10,764 nucleotides of DNA from UBA11346 sp038203025. Its GTDB lineage: Bacteria > Planctomycetota > UBA11346. Shown one piece after another: positions 1 to 7,814 of this stretch. A program made the position numbers and the translations under genes. The DNA is taken from the NCBI GenBank assembly GCA_038203025.1, contig JBBREK010000144.1, positions 1 through 10,764 on the forward strand, written 5' to 3'. The stretch's first letter is position 1. Each line of letters starts with the position of its first letter. The notes under the pieces were generated by a model. It saw only the letters and a program-made list of their open reading frames with translations, was not told the origin of the DNA and ran no database searches.

Positions 1-431
1 CGGCCGGCAAGCATGCGGTGGTGATCGGCCGCTCGACCATCGTCGGCAAGCCGATGCTCGCCCTGCTCATGCAGAAGGCGGCCGGGGCCGATGCCACGGT
101 TACCGTCTGCCACTCGCGCACCCCCGACATCGCTGCGTTCACCCGGCAGGCCGACCTCGTCGTCGCCGCCATCGGCAAGCCCCGTTTTCTCACCGCCGAC
201 ATGGTCAAGCCCGGCGTGGTGGTGGTCGACGTGGGCATCAACCGCATCGTTGATGCCACGACCAAGAGCGGATTCCGCCTGGTTGGCGATGTCGACTACG
301 CCTCGGTGGCGGAGAAGGCCTCGGCGATCACGCCGGTCCCGGGCGGGGTCGGTCCGATGACCATCGCCATGCTCATGCGCAACACCCTGCGCGCCTGCCG
401 CCGGGCCAACGGGATGCCTGCCGAGGGCTGA
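1..431 (+). CDS. folD: FolD, bifunctional methylenetetrahydrofolate dehydrogenase/cyclohydrolase, 3' part
   Basis: This is the C-terminal half of FolD, a cytoplasmic enzyme of one-carbon metabolism. It oxidises 5,10-methylene-tetrahydrofolate with NADP and then hydrolyses the methenyl product to 10-formyl-tetrahydrofolate. The gene enters from the left edge with the first full codon at position 3, so 142 residues are visible and the stop is TGA at 429-431. The family is usually about 280-300 residues. The visible part is the NADP-binding Rossmann domain. It opens with GKHAVVIGRSTIVGKP, the family's nucleotide-binding signature. It continues with the VVVVDVGINR strand and ends with the second signature, PGGVGPMTIAMLMRNT. 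The catalytic lysine and tyrosine region lies upstream of the window and cannot be checked. The gene looks intact at this end. No strong terminator follows, so read-through into the transporter operon is possible, but no functional link is implied. Confidence 0.97.
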   Translation, partial: AGKHAVVIGRSTIVGKPMLALLMQKAAGADATVTVCHSRTPDIAAFTRQADLVVAAIGKPRFLTADMVKPGVVVVDVGINRIVDATTKSGFRLVGDVDYASVAEKASAITPVPGGVGPMTIAMLMRNTLRACRRANGMPAEG

Positions 432-701
432 CCGTGCCATGGTGACAGGACGATGACACGCAGTGGTACGCTCTTCCGGCGAACTGCCGGTAGGTTGTCG
501 GCAGATGGGGTGCCCCGCCAGGAACGTCCAGGCCATGCCGGTTTCTCACTGGTTGCCGCTATTCCAGTGCAGCGGTATCAACAGGATCATCACGCATGCG
601 CATCGGGACCGTTCTTGTTCTCCACTGGTCACATCGACACGATGGTTGGGCGGGGGCAACGTCACACCGTGGCTGATCGTACATTCCTCTTACGACGTCT
701 G
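432..701. other. Intergenic leader between folD and the efflux operon, with overlapping small hairpins
   Basis: This 270-base spacer has no gene I can support. It looks less GC-biased than its surroundings. One inverted repeat pairs CACTGG (547-552) with CCAGTG (564-569). A second pairs TGCCGCT (554-560) with AGCGGTA (571-577) using one G-T pair. The two stems overlap, so only one can form at a time. CCGGC (476-480) and GCCGG (486-490) make another small stem, and CGCATGCG/ATGCGCAT are overlapping palindromes at 593-603. No T-run follows any stem, so none is a clear intrinsic terminator. I found no convincing -35/-10 pair; TACATT at 680-685 is only a weak -10 candidate. An open frame with an in-frame ATG at 535 ends in TGA at 700-702, overlapping the next start, but its peptide looks random. 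Confidence 0.4.
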
Positions 702-2228
702 ATGCGCCTGCCGTTCAACCCCATTCTGATCTGTGCCGTCGTCCTGGCTGGTTGCTCGGGCGCCTCCGACCTGCGTGAGCAGGCCGAGGCCGGCATGCCG
801 CACAGCGGTCCGGTCGCCGCCGGACGGGCCGCCGAGGATGACGCCATCCATGGCGGCAGCCCGGTGGTACCGGTCAGTGATCCGCTGCCGCAGCCGCTGA
901 CCATCGATGCCTGCATCGATTGGGCGTTGGGGCACAACCGCGACCTGCGTGGCCAGGTCAACGGCGCCGAGCGTGCCCGGTTGGACGTGACCATTGCGCA
1001 CAGCGCGATCTACGCCCCACGGCTGACCGCCAGCGGCACGCGTACCATCACCAGCGACGATGACGGCTCAGTGCGTCAGGACGGCACCAATGCCCGGGTG
1101 TCGCTCGACACCAACCTGCTCGGGTTCACCGTTGCGCCCTACGTCTCCAGCAGCTGGAGCGCCACTGACGGCGTCTCTGATGGCACGCCCTACGGCAGCG
1201 CCGCCGGCATCGCGGTCAGCCGGCGGATCTTCGCCCTCGCCGAGGGCACGCGGCTGTCGCAGCTGCTGACCGGCGCCGATCGCGCCTACGCCAAGGCGGT
1301 CAACGCCCTGACCCTGCGCACTCGCCGGCTGGCTCTCGACGCCGCTCGCGCCTTCTTCGATCTGCAACGCGCCGAAAGCCGCATCCGGCTGCGCGAGAGC
1401 CGCCTGGAGCAGGCCAAGGCCTTCCTCGTTGGCGTGCGCGAGTCGGTGGTCGCCGGACTGAAGGCGCCGATCGAGGAGACCAACGCCGCCATCGACCTCA
1501 ACCAAGCCGAAGCCAACCTGCTGGCCGACCGCCAGACCCTGGCCAATGCCCGCGACCGTATGCTCTCGCTGCTCGACCGGCCGCTGGGCGCCGAGGTCGA
1601 GATCACGCCCAGCGACGTCACCGTCGTGCGCACCGACCTGCCGCCGATCGCCGAAGACATCGCCCGCGTCCTGGGAGCGCACGAGGATCTGCAGAATCTG
1701 CGCCTCGACCGGGATCAGGCCCGCGATGACACTGCGGTTGCCCGTGACCGCTTGGCGCCGCAAGTCACGGCGACGGCCAGTGCTGCCAGGGCCTGGGAGT
1801 CGGACACCTGGGTGGGACAGGACAATCCCGCCGACGTCGTGGCGCTGAAGATCGAGATCGAGATGCCGCTCGACGCCTGGACCGGCGAGCGGGCCGGACT
1901 GCGCAAGCAGCTGCGCAACGAGCGTGAACTGCAGCTGCGGCAGCGCAGCCAGGAGGTCGATCTCGAACGCCAGGTACGCGAGTTGCGCCGGCGCATCGAG
2001 GTGCAGATCCGCACCGTCGATCTGGCGCAGCAGCGGCTGGAGGCCGAGCGTGCGAAATTCGCTGCCACCGAGGCCAGCTACCGCACCGGCCGGGTCGACA
2101 ACCTCGAATTGACACGTGCCCGCGAGACGCTGGACCGGGCAGAGGTCGACTTGATCGAGGCACGCATCGACCTGGTGCTGGCGCTCGCCGAGCGCCAGGC
2201 TCTGGTGCCACCCAAGGAGGCCCGGTGA
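702..2228 (+). CDS. TolC-like outer-membrane efflux lipoprotein (OEP family)
   Basis: This 508-residue protein is the outer-membrane channel of a tripartite exporter. It would form a trimer whose helical tunnel meets the adaptors in the periplasm. The ATG at 702 was chosen because it gives a clean lipoprotein signal: MRLPFNP, a hydrophobic stretch, then lipobox LAGC with the lipidated cysteine at residue 18. An upstream ATG at 453 adds 83 residues of unrelated character and buries the signal. Residues 19-65 form a Gly/Pro/acidic linker. The first OEP repeat starts at about residue 66 with LTIDACIDWALGHNRDLR, matching the usual OEP opening. A second repeat follows from about residue 300. Strand-like segments (APRLTASGT, APQVTATAS) sit at the expected places for the barrel. 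The C-terminal YRTGRVDNLELTRARETLDR is the typical closing OEP helix. There is no good Shine-Dalgarno before 702. It is the first gene of the operon, and its stop overlaps the next start. Family call is firm; substrate is unknown. Confidence 0.9.
   Translation: MRLPFNPILICAVVLAGCSGASDLREQAEAGMPHSGPVAAGRAAEDDAIHGGSPVVPVSDPLPQPLTIDACIDWALGHNRDLRGQVNGAERARLDVTIAHSAIYAPRLTASGTRTITSDDDGSVRQDGTNARVSLDTNLLGFTVAPYVSSSWSATDGVSDGTPYGSAAGIAVSRRIFALAEGTRLSQLLTGADRAYAKAVNALTLRTRRLALDAARAFFDLQRAESRIRLRESRLEQAKAFLVGVRESVVAGLKAPIEETNAAIDLNQAEANLLADRQTLANARDRMLSLLDRPLGAEVEITPSDVTVVRTDLPPIAEDIARVLGAHEDLQNLRLDRDQARDDTAVARDRLAPQVTATASAARAWESDTWVGQDNPADVVALKIEIEMPLDAWTGERAGLRKQLRNERELQLRQRSQEVDLERQVRELRRRIEVQIRTVDLAQQRLEAERAKFAATEASYRTGRVDNLELTRARETLDRAEVDLIEARIDLVLALAERQALVPPKEAR
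2214..2220 (+). promoter_or_regulatory. Strong Shine-Dalgarno for the GTG start at 2225
   Basis: AAGGAGG lies four bases before the GTG at 2225, inside the last codons of the outer-membrane factor gene. It is a perfect anti-16S match and decides the start of the tandem adaptor lipoprotein. The GTG overlaps the upstream TGA as GTGA. Confidence 0.75.
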
Positions 2229-4732
2229 AGGTCGCCGTCCTGGCGACCGGACTGCTTGTCATGGCCGGTTGCGCCGGGTCCGACCAGGCGGTGGTGGCGC
2301 CGCAGCGTCGCCTGATCACCGCCCAGACCCCGCCTGCCACGGGCCTGTGGCTGACCCTGCGTGCCGGCACGGAACATCTCGCCCCGGTCGGGCATGGCGC
2401 CCCGATGGCCTGGGTGCCAGCGGCCTGGGTCATCGACGAGGGGGCGACGGTCCGGCCTGGCGACGACCTGATCCGCTACGACGCGCAGGCGCTGCGCGAT
2501 TCCGACGCCAACGATTCCTTCTCCATCGAACGTGACGCCAAGCGCCGGGAGATCGAGCTGCTACGCGGCGAGGCCGAGATCGAGACGCTGCAGAGCCGTA
2601 TCCGTCAGCTGCGTGCCAGGCGCGCGGTGGTGGCCGCCGAACTCGCCGCCGCCAGCCTGATCGATCCCGACGAGGTGCGCATCGCCGAGTTGCAGCTGGC
2701 CGACGCCATCACGGCGCATGCCGCCGCTGAACGCCGCAGTCTGGCGCTCACTGCCCTGGCCACGGCCGGCGCCCCGGTCAGTGGCGCCGATCTGGCCAAG
2801 GCGCATGAGGAAGAGGTGCGCAGCCGCTCTGCCCTGGCCGCGCCGCAGGTCGCCCTGGAACTGGCCCGCCTGCCCGCCGCTCGCTCGACCGTGCGTCGGC
2901 TCCAGCTTACCCTCGCTGACATTGATGCCCAGCTCGGCTCGGGACCGACCGAGGGACTCGCAGCCGATCTGCGCACGGCGCTGGAGCGTCGCGAACGCCG
3001 CGAGCTCGACCGCCTGCGCGGACATGGCGAGCGGCGGGTGCGCCGGCACGAGGAGACGCTTGAGGTGCTCAAGGACCCGGTCCTGCACTCGCGTGCTGCT
3101 GGTGTAGTCCAGCTGCGCGATGCCAGTATCCGTCCGGGCGCCAAGCTGTGGAAGAACGTGCCTTGCGTGTTCGTCCTTGGCCGGGACGGCCTTGCCGCCC
3201 GCGTGCCGGTGCCCGAGCAGCTCCGTCCCTTGGTGGCGGAGGGGGCGCGCATCGCCTTGCGGTCGCCCGCCTTCGGTGGCGTGGTCATCCGCGGCAGCAT
3301 CACCACCCTGGCGCCGACGCCGGAGACCGGGGCTGACGGCCTGCGCAGCTTCCCCGCCACCGCCGCGATCACCGACCCACCGCCGGCCCTGCGTCCCGGC
3401 ATGTCGGTGGCGTGCAGCATCGCCGTCGATGTTGCGCCCGGCGCCGCCGTCATCCCCGGCTTCTGTGTCGCCGACCGCAACGATCCGCATATCGTGCTCG
3501 ACGATGGAACGGCGCGCCGGCTGGTCGGTTGGCCGGTCGGCTCCTGGTTCGTCGCGGTCGCCGGACTGGCACCTGGGGAACGTGTCGAGGTACCCCAGAC
3601 GACGACGCAGGCCGGGCGCGTCAGACTCACCGCCCTGGTCGAACCCGATCACTTCGAGCCGGTGCGGCTGAAGTCGTGGAACTGGGAGGTGCTCGAGGTC
3701 CTGCCAGATGGCAGCGAGGTGCACGCTGGCGATCGCATTGCCCGACTGGTGAAGGTGGAATGGTGGCGGGATGCCGACCAGGTCCGTTCCGACGCCGAGC
3801 TTACGCTGGCGCAGGCCAGACTCGACCTCAGTGTCGCGCAGCTGTCCGCGACCGACGACCGCGCTGGCGCCCGCACCGAGTGGGTCCGCGCCCAGATCGC
3901 CCGCGAGCGCGCAGCGCTCGAGGCCTGGGTGGGACGCAACGCCTACGATGCCGTCGCCCTGGCGCGCAGCGAGGCGGACGTCGCCGGCGCCACGGTCGGC
4001 AAGGAGCGGGCGGAGCGCGAGCTGGCGGCGGCCGTCGAGGAGCACGCCGCCGGTGGCATCAGTGACAACCGCCTGCGCCAGGCCGGGCGCGCGGTCGAGC
4101 AGGCCGGCGCGACCCTCGACCGCGCCCGTCTCAATGCCGCCGAGCGCGAACTCGAAACCGACTGGATAGCCCAGCAGACTCTCGATGCGGCGGTGCTGAC
4201 GGCCAGCGGGAATGAGACGGCGCAGCGCGAACTGGCGATCATCGCCGGCGAGGCGTTCCTCGCCCGCATCGCCGCCGCCGCCGCCCAGTTCGATGGCCGC
4301 CTGCGATGGGTCGATGGGCAGATGCGCAACATCGTCGACGAGGAACTACTGTCGCCGGCCGATGGCCGGTTGGTCTACGCCAGCTCGTGGACCAGCCCGC
4401 CTCGCGCTGGATCGAAGGTGCAAAGCTGGGAACCCTTCCTCATCGCCGGGGACGGCGGCTGTCGGGCCACCTTTGAGGTGCCGGCGCGACTATTCGGCAG
4501 TTTTGCGCCGGGTGCGAAGCTGCGCGTCTACGGGGCCGGGGCACCGGACGGCCTCGAGGCTGTCGTGGTGACGGTGGCGAACGCTTTCATGCCACCGGGC
4601 AGCTTCGCCGAGGAGATCGCTCTCGGCCGTACCATCGGCGTCGAGGAACGCATCTTCCACGTCACCGTCGCCTTCACCCCTGAGCATCCTGGCCAATTGC
4701 CGCCCGGATCGTCCATCCATGTCGATCTCTGA
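2225..4732 (+). CDS. Tandem (double) HlyD/MacA-like periplasmic adaptor lipoprotein
   Basis: This 835-residue protein appears to hold two membrane-fusion (adaptor) modules in one chain. The GTG start is fixed by AAGGAGG just upstream. Residues 1-15 are a lipoprotein signal ending in MAGC with C16 lipidated. Module 1 has a lipoyl first half (about 40-87, IDEGATVRPGDDLIRYD), a coiled coil (about 90-283) and a lipoyl second half (about 284-318, HSRAAGVVQL). A beta-barrel (about 320-403, with LRPGMSV) and a membrane-proximal-like segment (about 404-465) follow. Module 2 repeats this: lipoyl half (468-518, LPDGSEVHAGDRIARL), coiled coil (518-703), second lipoyl half (704-742, LLSPADGRLVYASS) and a beta-barrel to the end. 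It lacks a final membrane-proximal domain. Hairpin-tip-like segments AGAPVSGADLAKA (181-193) and AAGGISDNRLRQA (608-620) lie in the two coils. Ordinary adaptors are about 350-450 residues with one module. It presumably joins the outer-membrane factor and MacB-like protein encoded beside it. Module borders are by eye. Confidence 0.82.
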   Translation: MKVAVLATGLLVMAGCAGSDQAVVAPQRRLITAQTPPATGLWLTLRAGTEHLAPVGHGAPMAWVPAAWVIDEGATVRPGDDLIRYDAQALRDSDANDSFSIERDAKRREIELLRGEAEIETLQSRIRQLRARRAVVAAELAAASLIDPDEVRIAELQLADAITAHAAAERRSLALTALATAGAPVSGADLAKAHEEEVRSRSALAAPQVALELARLPAARSTVRRLQLTLADIDAQLGSGPTEGLAADLRTALERRERRELDRLRGHGERRVRRHEETLEVLKDPVLHSRAAGVVQLRDASIRPGAKLWKNVPCVFVLGRDGLAARVPVPEQLRPLVAEGARIALRSPAFGGVVIRGSITTLAPTPETGADGLRSFPATAAITDPPPALRPGMSVACSIAVDVAPGAAVIPGFCVADRNDPHIVLDDGTARRLVGWPVGSWFVAVAGLAPGERVEVPQTTTQAGRVRLTALVEPDHFEPVRLKSWNWEVLEVLPDGSEVHAGDRIARLVKVEWWRDADQVRSDAELTLAQARLDLSVAQLSATDDRAGARTEWVRAQIARERAALEAWVGRNAYDAVALARSEADVAGATVGKERAERELAAAVEEHAAGGISDNRLRQAGRAVEQAGATLDRARLNAAERELETDWIAQQTLDAAVLTASGNETAQRELAIIAGEAFLARIAAAAAQFDGRLRWVDGQMRNIVDEELLSPADGRLVYASSWTSPPRAGSKVQSWEPFLIAGDGGCRATFEVPARLFGSFAPGAKLRVYGAGAPDGLEAVVVTVANAFMPPGSFAEEIALGRTIGVEERIFHVTVAFTPEHPGQLPPGSSIHVDL

Positions 4733-7700
4733 CTTTGTCCCCAGTGTGGTCTTGGCCGCCCTGGCTGCCGCTGCGCCGGCGGTCGAGGTTGCGGTCCGCG
4801 GCTCGGTCGCCATCGATAGCGGGTCGACGGTGCCGGTGAACGCGCCGGCCAAGGACCTGGTGCTATCCTGGCGACAGCCCGATGGCGCGCTGGTGCACGC
4901 TGGAGATGTGCTGCTGCGCTTCGACACCACCCTGATCGAGCGCCTGCTCATCGAACGCCGTGGCAATGCCGAGGCGGCCGCCATCGAATATCAGCGCCAA
5001 GTCGCCAACCGAGCCGGCGAGCTTGAGGGTGTGGAATCGCAGCGACGCAGCCTGCGCGCCGAGCTGGCCTCGGCGCGGGCGTGGATCGCCTTGGCCGAGA
5101 CCAAGGACTCGCAGCGCCTGGAGCTGCTGCACGCCGACCTGCGCGCCGCCCGGATGGCGGCCGACATCGCTGCCCGCGAGGCCACCCGCGTCGCCGCCGA
5201 CCGCCAGCAGGGACGGGTCAGCGCACTGGACGCCGAGTCGGCGGATCGCAACGCGGCGGCGGCGCTGCGCGCCGTGACCAGGCCGCAGCTCGCGCTGACC
5301 GATTTCGAGTCACCGCCCGAGGTCCCGGTGGACACGGTCAACCTGCACCTGTGGGCGGAAGATGTCGCCATCCGCCTCGGTCTTGCCGAGGACGGCAGTG
5401 AGGACCCGGCCCTGGGTATCGGCGCCCGTATCGCCGCTGCAAAATCCCAGGGTGAGGCCGACCTGGCCACCCGGCGCATCGACCTCGAACGCATCCAGGC
5501 CGAACTGCACGAGGCCGAGCGTGACGTACACGACTGCACCCCGCTGGCCGCGATTGTAGTCAGCCGGGTGGGCGAGGACGCGCCCCTGGTCCAGGTGCGC
5601 TTCCTGCCAGCTGGGCGCAAGCCGCCGGCGGACTGGTCGGCCGACCACGGCCTGACGTTCGCCAGCGGTCGTGGCTGGGATCGCCAGCTTGAGGCCGGAG
5701 AGCTGCTTTTCCGCGAAACGACGGCAAATCCCCTCGACGCGGGCGCACCGCCGGCCGGTGCAGGCCGTCCCCGGTCGGGCAAGCGCAAGGGTGGCGGCAA
5801 GCCCGCCTCGGCTGGCGGTGCCTTCACCGGCGGCCTGGCGCTGATCGCCCGTCCGGCCCACTGGTCCCTCGATGTGCAGTCGGGACGCTACCGCGTCACT
5901 GCCATCCTGGGTGACGACCGCGCCTGGGATGGCGCCTCTATCCGCGTCGAGGGGCAGCCGATGCCACTGCCGGCCCGTGTCGGGGCCGGCCGTTCTGAAC
6001 AGACGATCGAGGTCGAGGTTGCCGACGGTCGGCTTGATGTGCAGATCGGGGACGGCGAGACTAAGGCGGTGCGCGCAGCCACCGGCGGCAGCCTGATCCT
6101 TCAGGGCCAGGCGCAGATTGGCTTCCGTGTCCGCGATCCCAGCTGGTCGCTGGGCTTCCTCGCCGCCCCGGAAGCGCGCGTGGTGGACACCCTGGTACTG
6201 CAGGATCTGGCGCCGCTGCTCAAGCCTGGACGCGTGGTCGCAGGGGCGGATGCGCCGCTAAGTGACCGGCTGTCCCTGACAGGCGCCGTGCTGCGCGGAC
6301 CCGATGGCGCGGAGATTCCTGCCGAGGTGGTATCGGTTGGGGCGCAGGACGTGCCCTTTGGATCAGGCGAACGCTCATGGGATGCGGTGAATCCCGCCGA
6401 CGCGATTGCACGCGAACTGCGACTGAAACCGTCTACTGATGGTGGCGACCGCCTGCTCCAGGGCGAATCGATCGACGTCGTGCTGCGCTTCACCGTGCCT
6501 GAAGGCTGCACCGCCCTGCCACCGCACCTCGTACGCATCGATCGCGACGGGTCGGTGATCCGCCGTCGTGGGCGGACCGAGGACGAGCCGGTTACCGCCT
6601 TCCGCCTAGGCGGCAGCACGGTGGTGGACCGGGAGGTGGACGCCGCATCGCTGGTGCCCCCGCCGCCGCGACGCAGCGGACCGGTCGGCGACGACCTCGG
6701 CCGCTTTCGTGGCGAGGTCGTCCCGGGGGCGCGCACCCGGGTTTCGCTGCACTGGATCTGGGGGCGGGTCGAGAGCCTGGTCGAAGATGGCTCGCAGGTG
6801 CAGGTCGGCGACATCATCCTGACGGTCTACAACCCGCAGATGGAGGCTGACCGCGAGCGCATCGAGCGTGACCGCCGCGCGGGGGTGCAACGGGTGGTCG
6901 CCGCCGCCGAACGCCGGCGGCAGGATCTCACCCGTGCCCAGGGCGATCACGCTGCCCGTCGCGTCGCCGAGGCGAAAGCCCGGCTGGCTCTGCGCCGCCA
7001 GCTCGATCCCGATCCGCTCGGCCGCGAAGCAGCGGACGGTGCCGTGCAGCAGGCCTCCATCGCTGTCACCGCCGCCACCGACCGACTGCGACGCTACGAG
7101 GGGCTGACCGTCCCCGATCTCAACGAACTGGCCACCTCCAGATACGCGCTGGCTAGCGCCGGCATCGGCCGCGACCGTGCGGCCCTGTCGGCGGCAGCTT
7201 GGGAGCTGCGGCTCGACTGGCTGCAGGGGCGCGAACTGGCGGCGACGTGGATCGACACGGTCGATGCGCTCGCCCGTCGTGATGCCGAACTGGCCGAGGC
7301 GGCAGTGCAGGAGCGCATCAACACCCTGGCCGACCGCATTGCCATGGAGCGGGCGGTCGAGGGCAACTGGTGGCAGCGCCACTTCGCCAACCGGCGGAAC
7401 CTGGTCGCGCCGGTGTCCGGTCGCATCCTCTTCCAGACCGGGTGGAACGACCAGACCCAGCGCAGCGAAAAGATTGACCGGGAATTCCCGGTGTGGGGCG
7501 GCATGACCGTGGCCGAGATCGTCGACGAGAAAACCCTGCGTTTCGCCACCGAACTGCCCGAGGACAGTTTTCCCGGGCTGGCCCCGGGCAGCCCCTGCGA
7601 GATCGAGTTCGAGAGCGCGCCGGGACAGCCGGTCCCGGCGACGTTCAGCGAGCTGGGGCGCGCTTTCATCATCCCGCACGACCGACTGGTCGGCGACGCC

Positions 7701-7814
7701 GACGACACGGTATCGAACCGCCGCGCCTTCAGCGCTGTAGTGAGTTTCAAACCCCCGGAGGAGCTGCGTCGACGGCTGTCCACCGGCGCGAAAGGCTGGA
7801 TCAGACTGCCATGA
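4719..7814 (+). CDS. Tandem HlyD/MacA-like adaptor with inserted galactose-binding/malectin-like domain
   Basis: This 1031-residue exported protein has two adaptor modules. Its ATG lies 14 bases inside the previous gene. The N-terminus has a hydrophobic, Ala-rich stretch to about residue 21 (VVLAALAAAAPA) and no lipobox. It lacks the usual early Lys/Arg, so a later start (GTG 4746) is conceivable. Module 1 has a lipoyl first half (about 22-65, PDGALVHAGDVLLRFD) and a coiled coil (66-268) with tip-like QQGRVSALDAESA (163-175). A lipoyl second half begins near 274 (CTPLAAIVVSRV). An insertion at about 291-458 resembles a galactose-binding/malectin-like domain: FLPAG at 295-299, GRGWD at 317-321, HWSLDVQSGRYRVTAILGD from 381, then IRVEG and ADGRLDVQIGDGE. 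A beta-barrel-like and a membrane-proximal-like part fill about 468-655. Module 2 has lipoyl (662-707, VEDGSQVQVGDIILTV), coil (707-892, tip-like YEGLTVPDLNELA at 793-805), lipoyl (892-936, LVAPVSGRILF) and beta-barrel to the end. Domain assignments are by eye. Confidence 0.78.
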   Translation: MSISDFVPSVVLAALAAAAPAVEVAVRGSVAIDSGSTVPVNAPAKDLVLSWRQPDGALVHAGDVLLRFDTTLIERLLIERRGNAEAAAIEYQRQVANRAGELEGVESQRRSLRAELASARAWIALAETKDSQRLELLHADLRAARMAADIAAREATRVAADRQQGRVSALDAESADRNAAAALRAVTRPQLALTDFESPPEVPVDTVNLHLWAEDVAIRLGLAEDGSEDPALGIGARIAAAKSQGEADLATRRIDLERIQAELHEAERDVHDCTPLAAIVVSRVGEDAPLVQVRFLPAGRKPPADWSADHGLTFASGRGWDRQLEAGELLFRETTANPLDAGAPPAGAGRPRSGKRKGGGKPASAGGAFTGGLALIARPAHWSLDVQSGRYRVTAILGDDRAWDGASIRVEGQPMPLPARVGAGRSEQTIEVEVADGRLDVQIGDGETKAVRAATGGSLILQGQAQIGFRVRDPSWSLGFLAAPEARVVDTLVLQDLAPLLKPGRVVAGADAPLSDRLSLTGAVLRGPDGAEIPAEVVSVGAQDVPFGSGERSWDAVNPADAIARELRLKPSTDGGDRLLQGESIDVVLRFTVPEGCTALPPHLVRIDRDGSVIRRRGRTEDEPVTAFRLGGSTVVDREVDAASLVPPPPRRSGPVGDDLGRFRGEVVPGARTRVSLHWIWGRVESLVEDGSQVQVGDIILTVYNPQMEADRERIERDRRAGVQRVVAAAERRRQDLTRAQGDHAARRVAEAKARLALRRQLDPDPLGREAADGAVQQASIAVTAATDRLRRYEGLTVPDLNELATSRYALASAGIGRDRAALSAAAWELRLDWLQGRELAATWIDTVDALARRDAELAEAAVQERINTLADRIAMERAVEGNWWQRHFANRRNLVAPVSGRILFQTGWNDQTQRSEKIDREFPVWGGMTVAEIVDEKTLRFATELPEDSFPGLAPGSPCEIEFESAPGQPVPATFSELGRAFIIPHDRLVGDADDTVSNRRAFSAVVSFKPPEELRRRLSTGAKGWIRLP

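Noticed and set aside
476..490. CCGGC/GCCGG stem as the folD terminator
   Set aside because: The stem has only five pairs and no T-run follows, so it does not meet the pattern of an intrinsic terminator.
453..701. N-terminal 83-residue extension of the outer-membrane factor from the ATG at 453
   Set aside because: It would bury a clean lipoprotein signal (lipobox LAGC) that starts at 702. The extension has no OEP character, and its possible Shine-Dalgarno is too close to the ATG.
2561..4045. 494-codon open frame on the minus strand
   Set aside because: It lies fully opposite the tandem adaptor gene, which has a lipobox, lipoyl and barrel motifs and a perfect Shine-Dalgarno. Long antisense frames are expected at this GC content, and the translation shows no family motif.
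2225..7814. The double adaptors as artefacts of lost stop codons between separate genes
   Set aside because: No remnant start or signal peptide precedes either second module, the modules are joined by in-frame linker sequence, and two independent genes share the arrangement.
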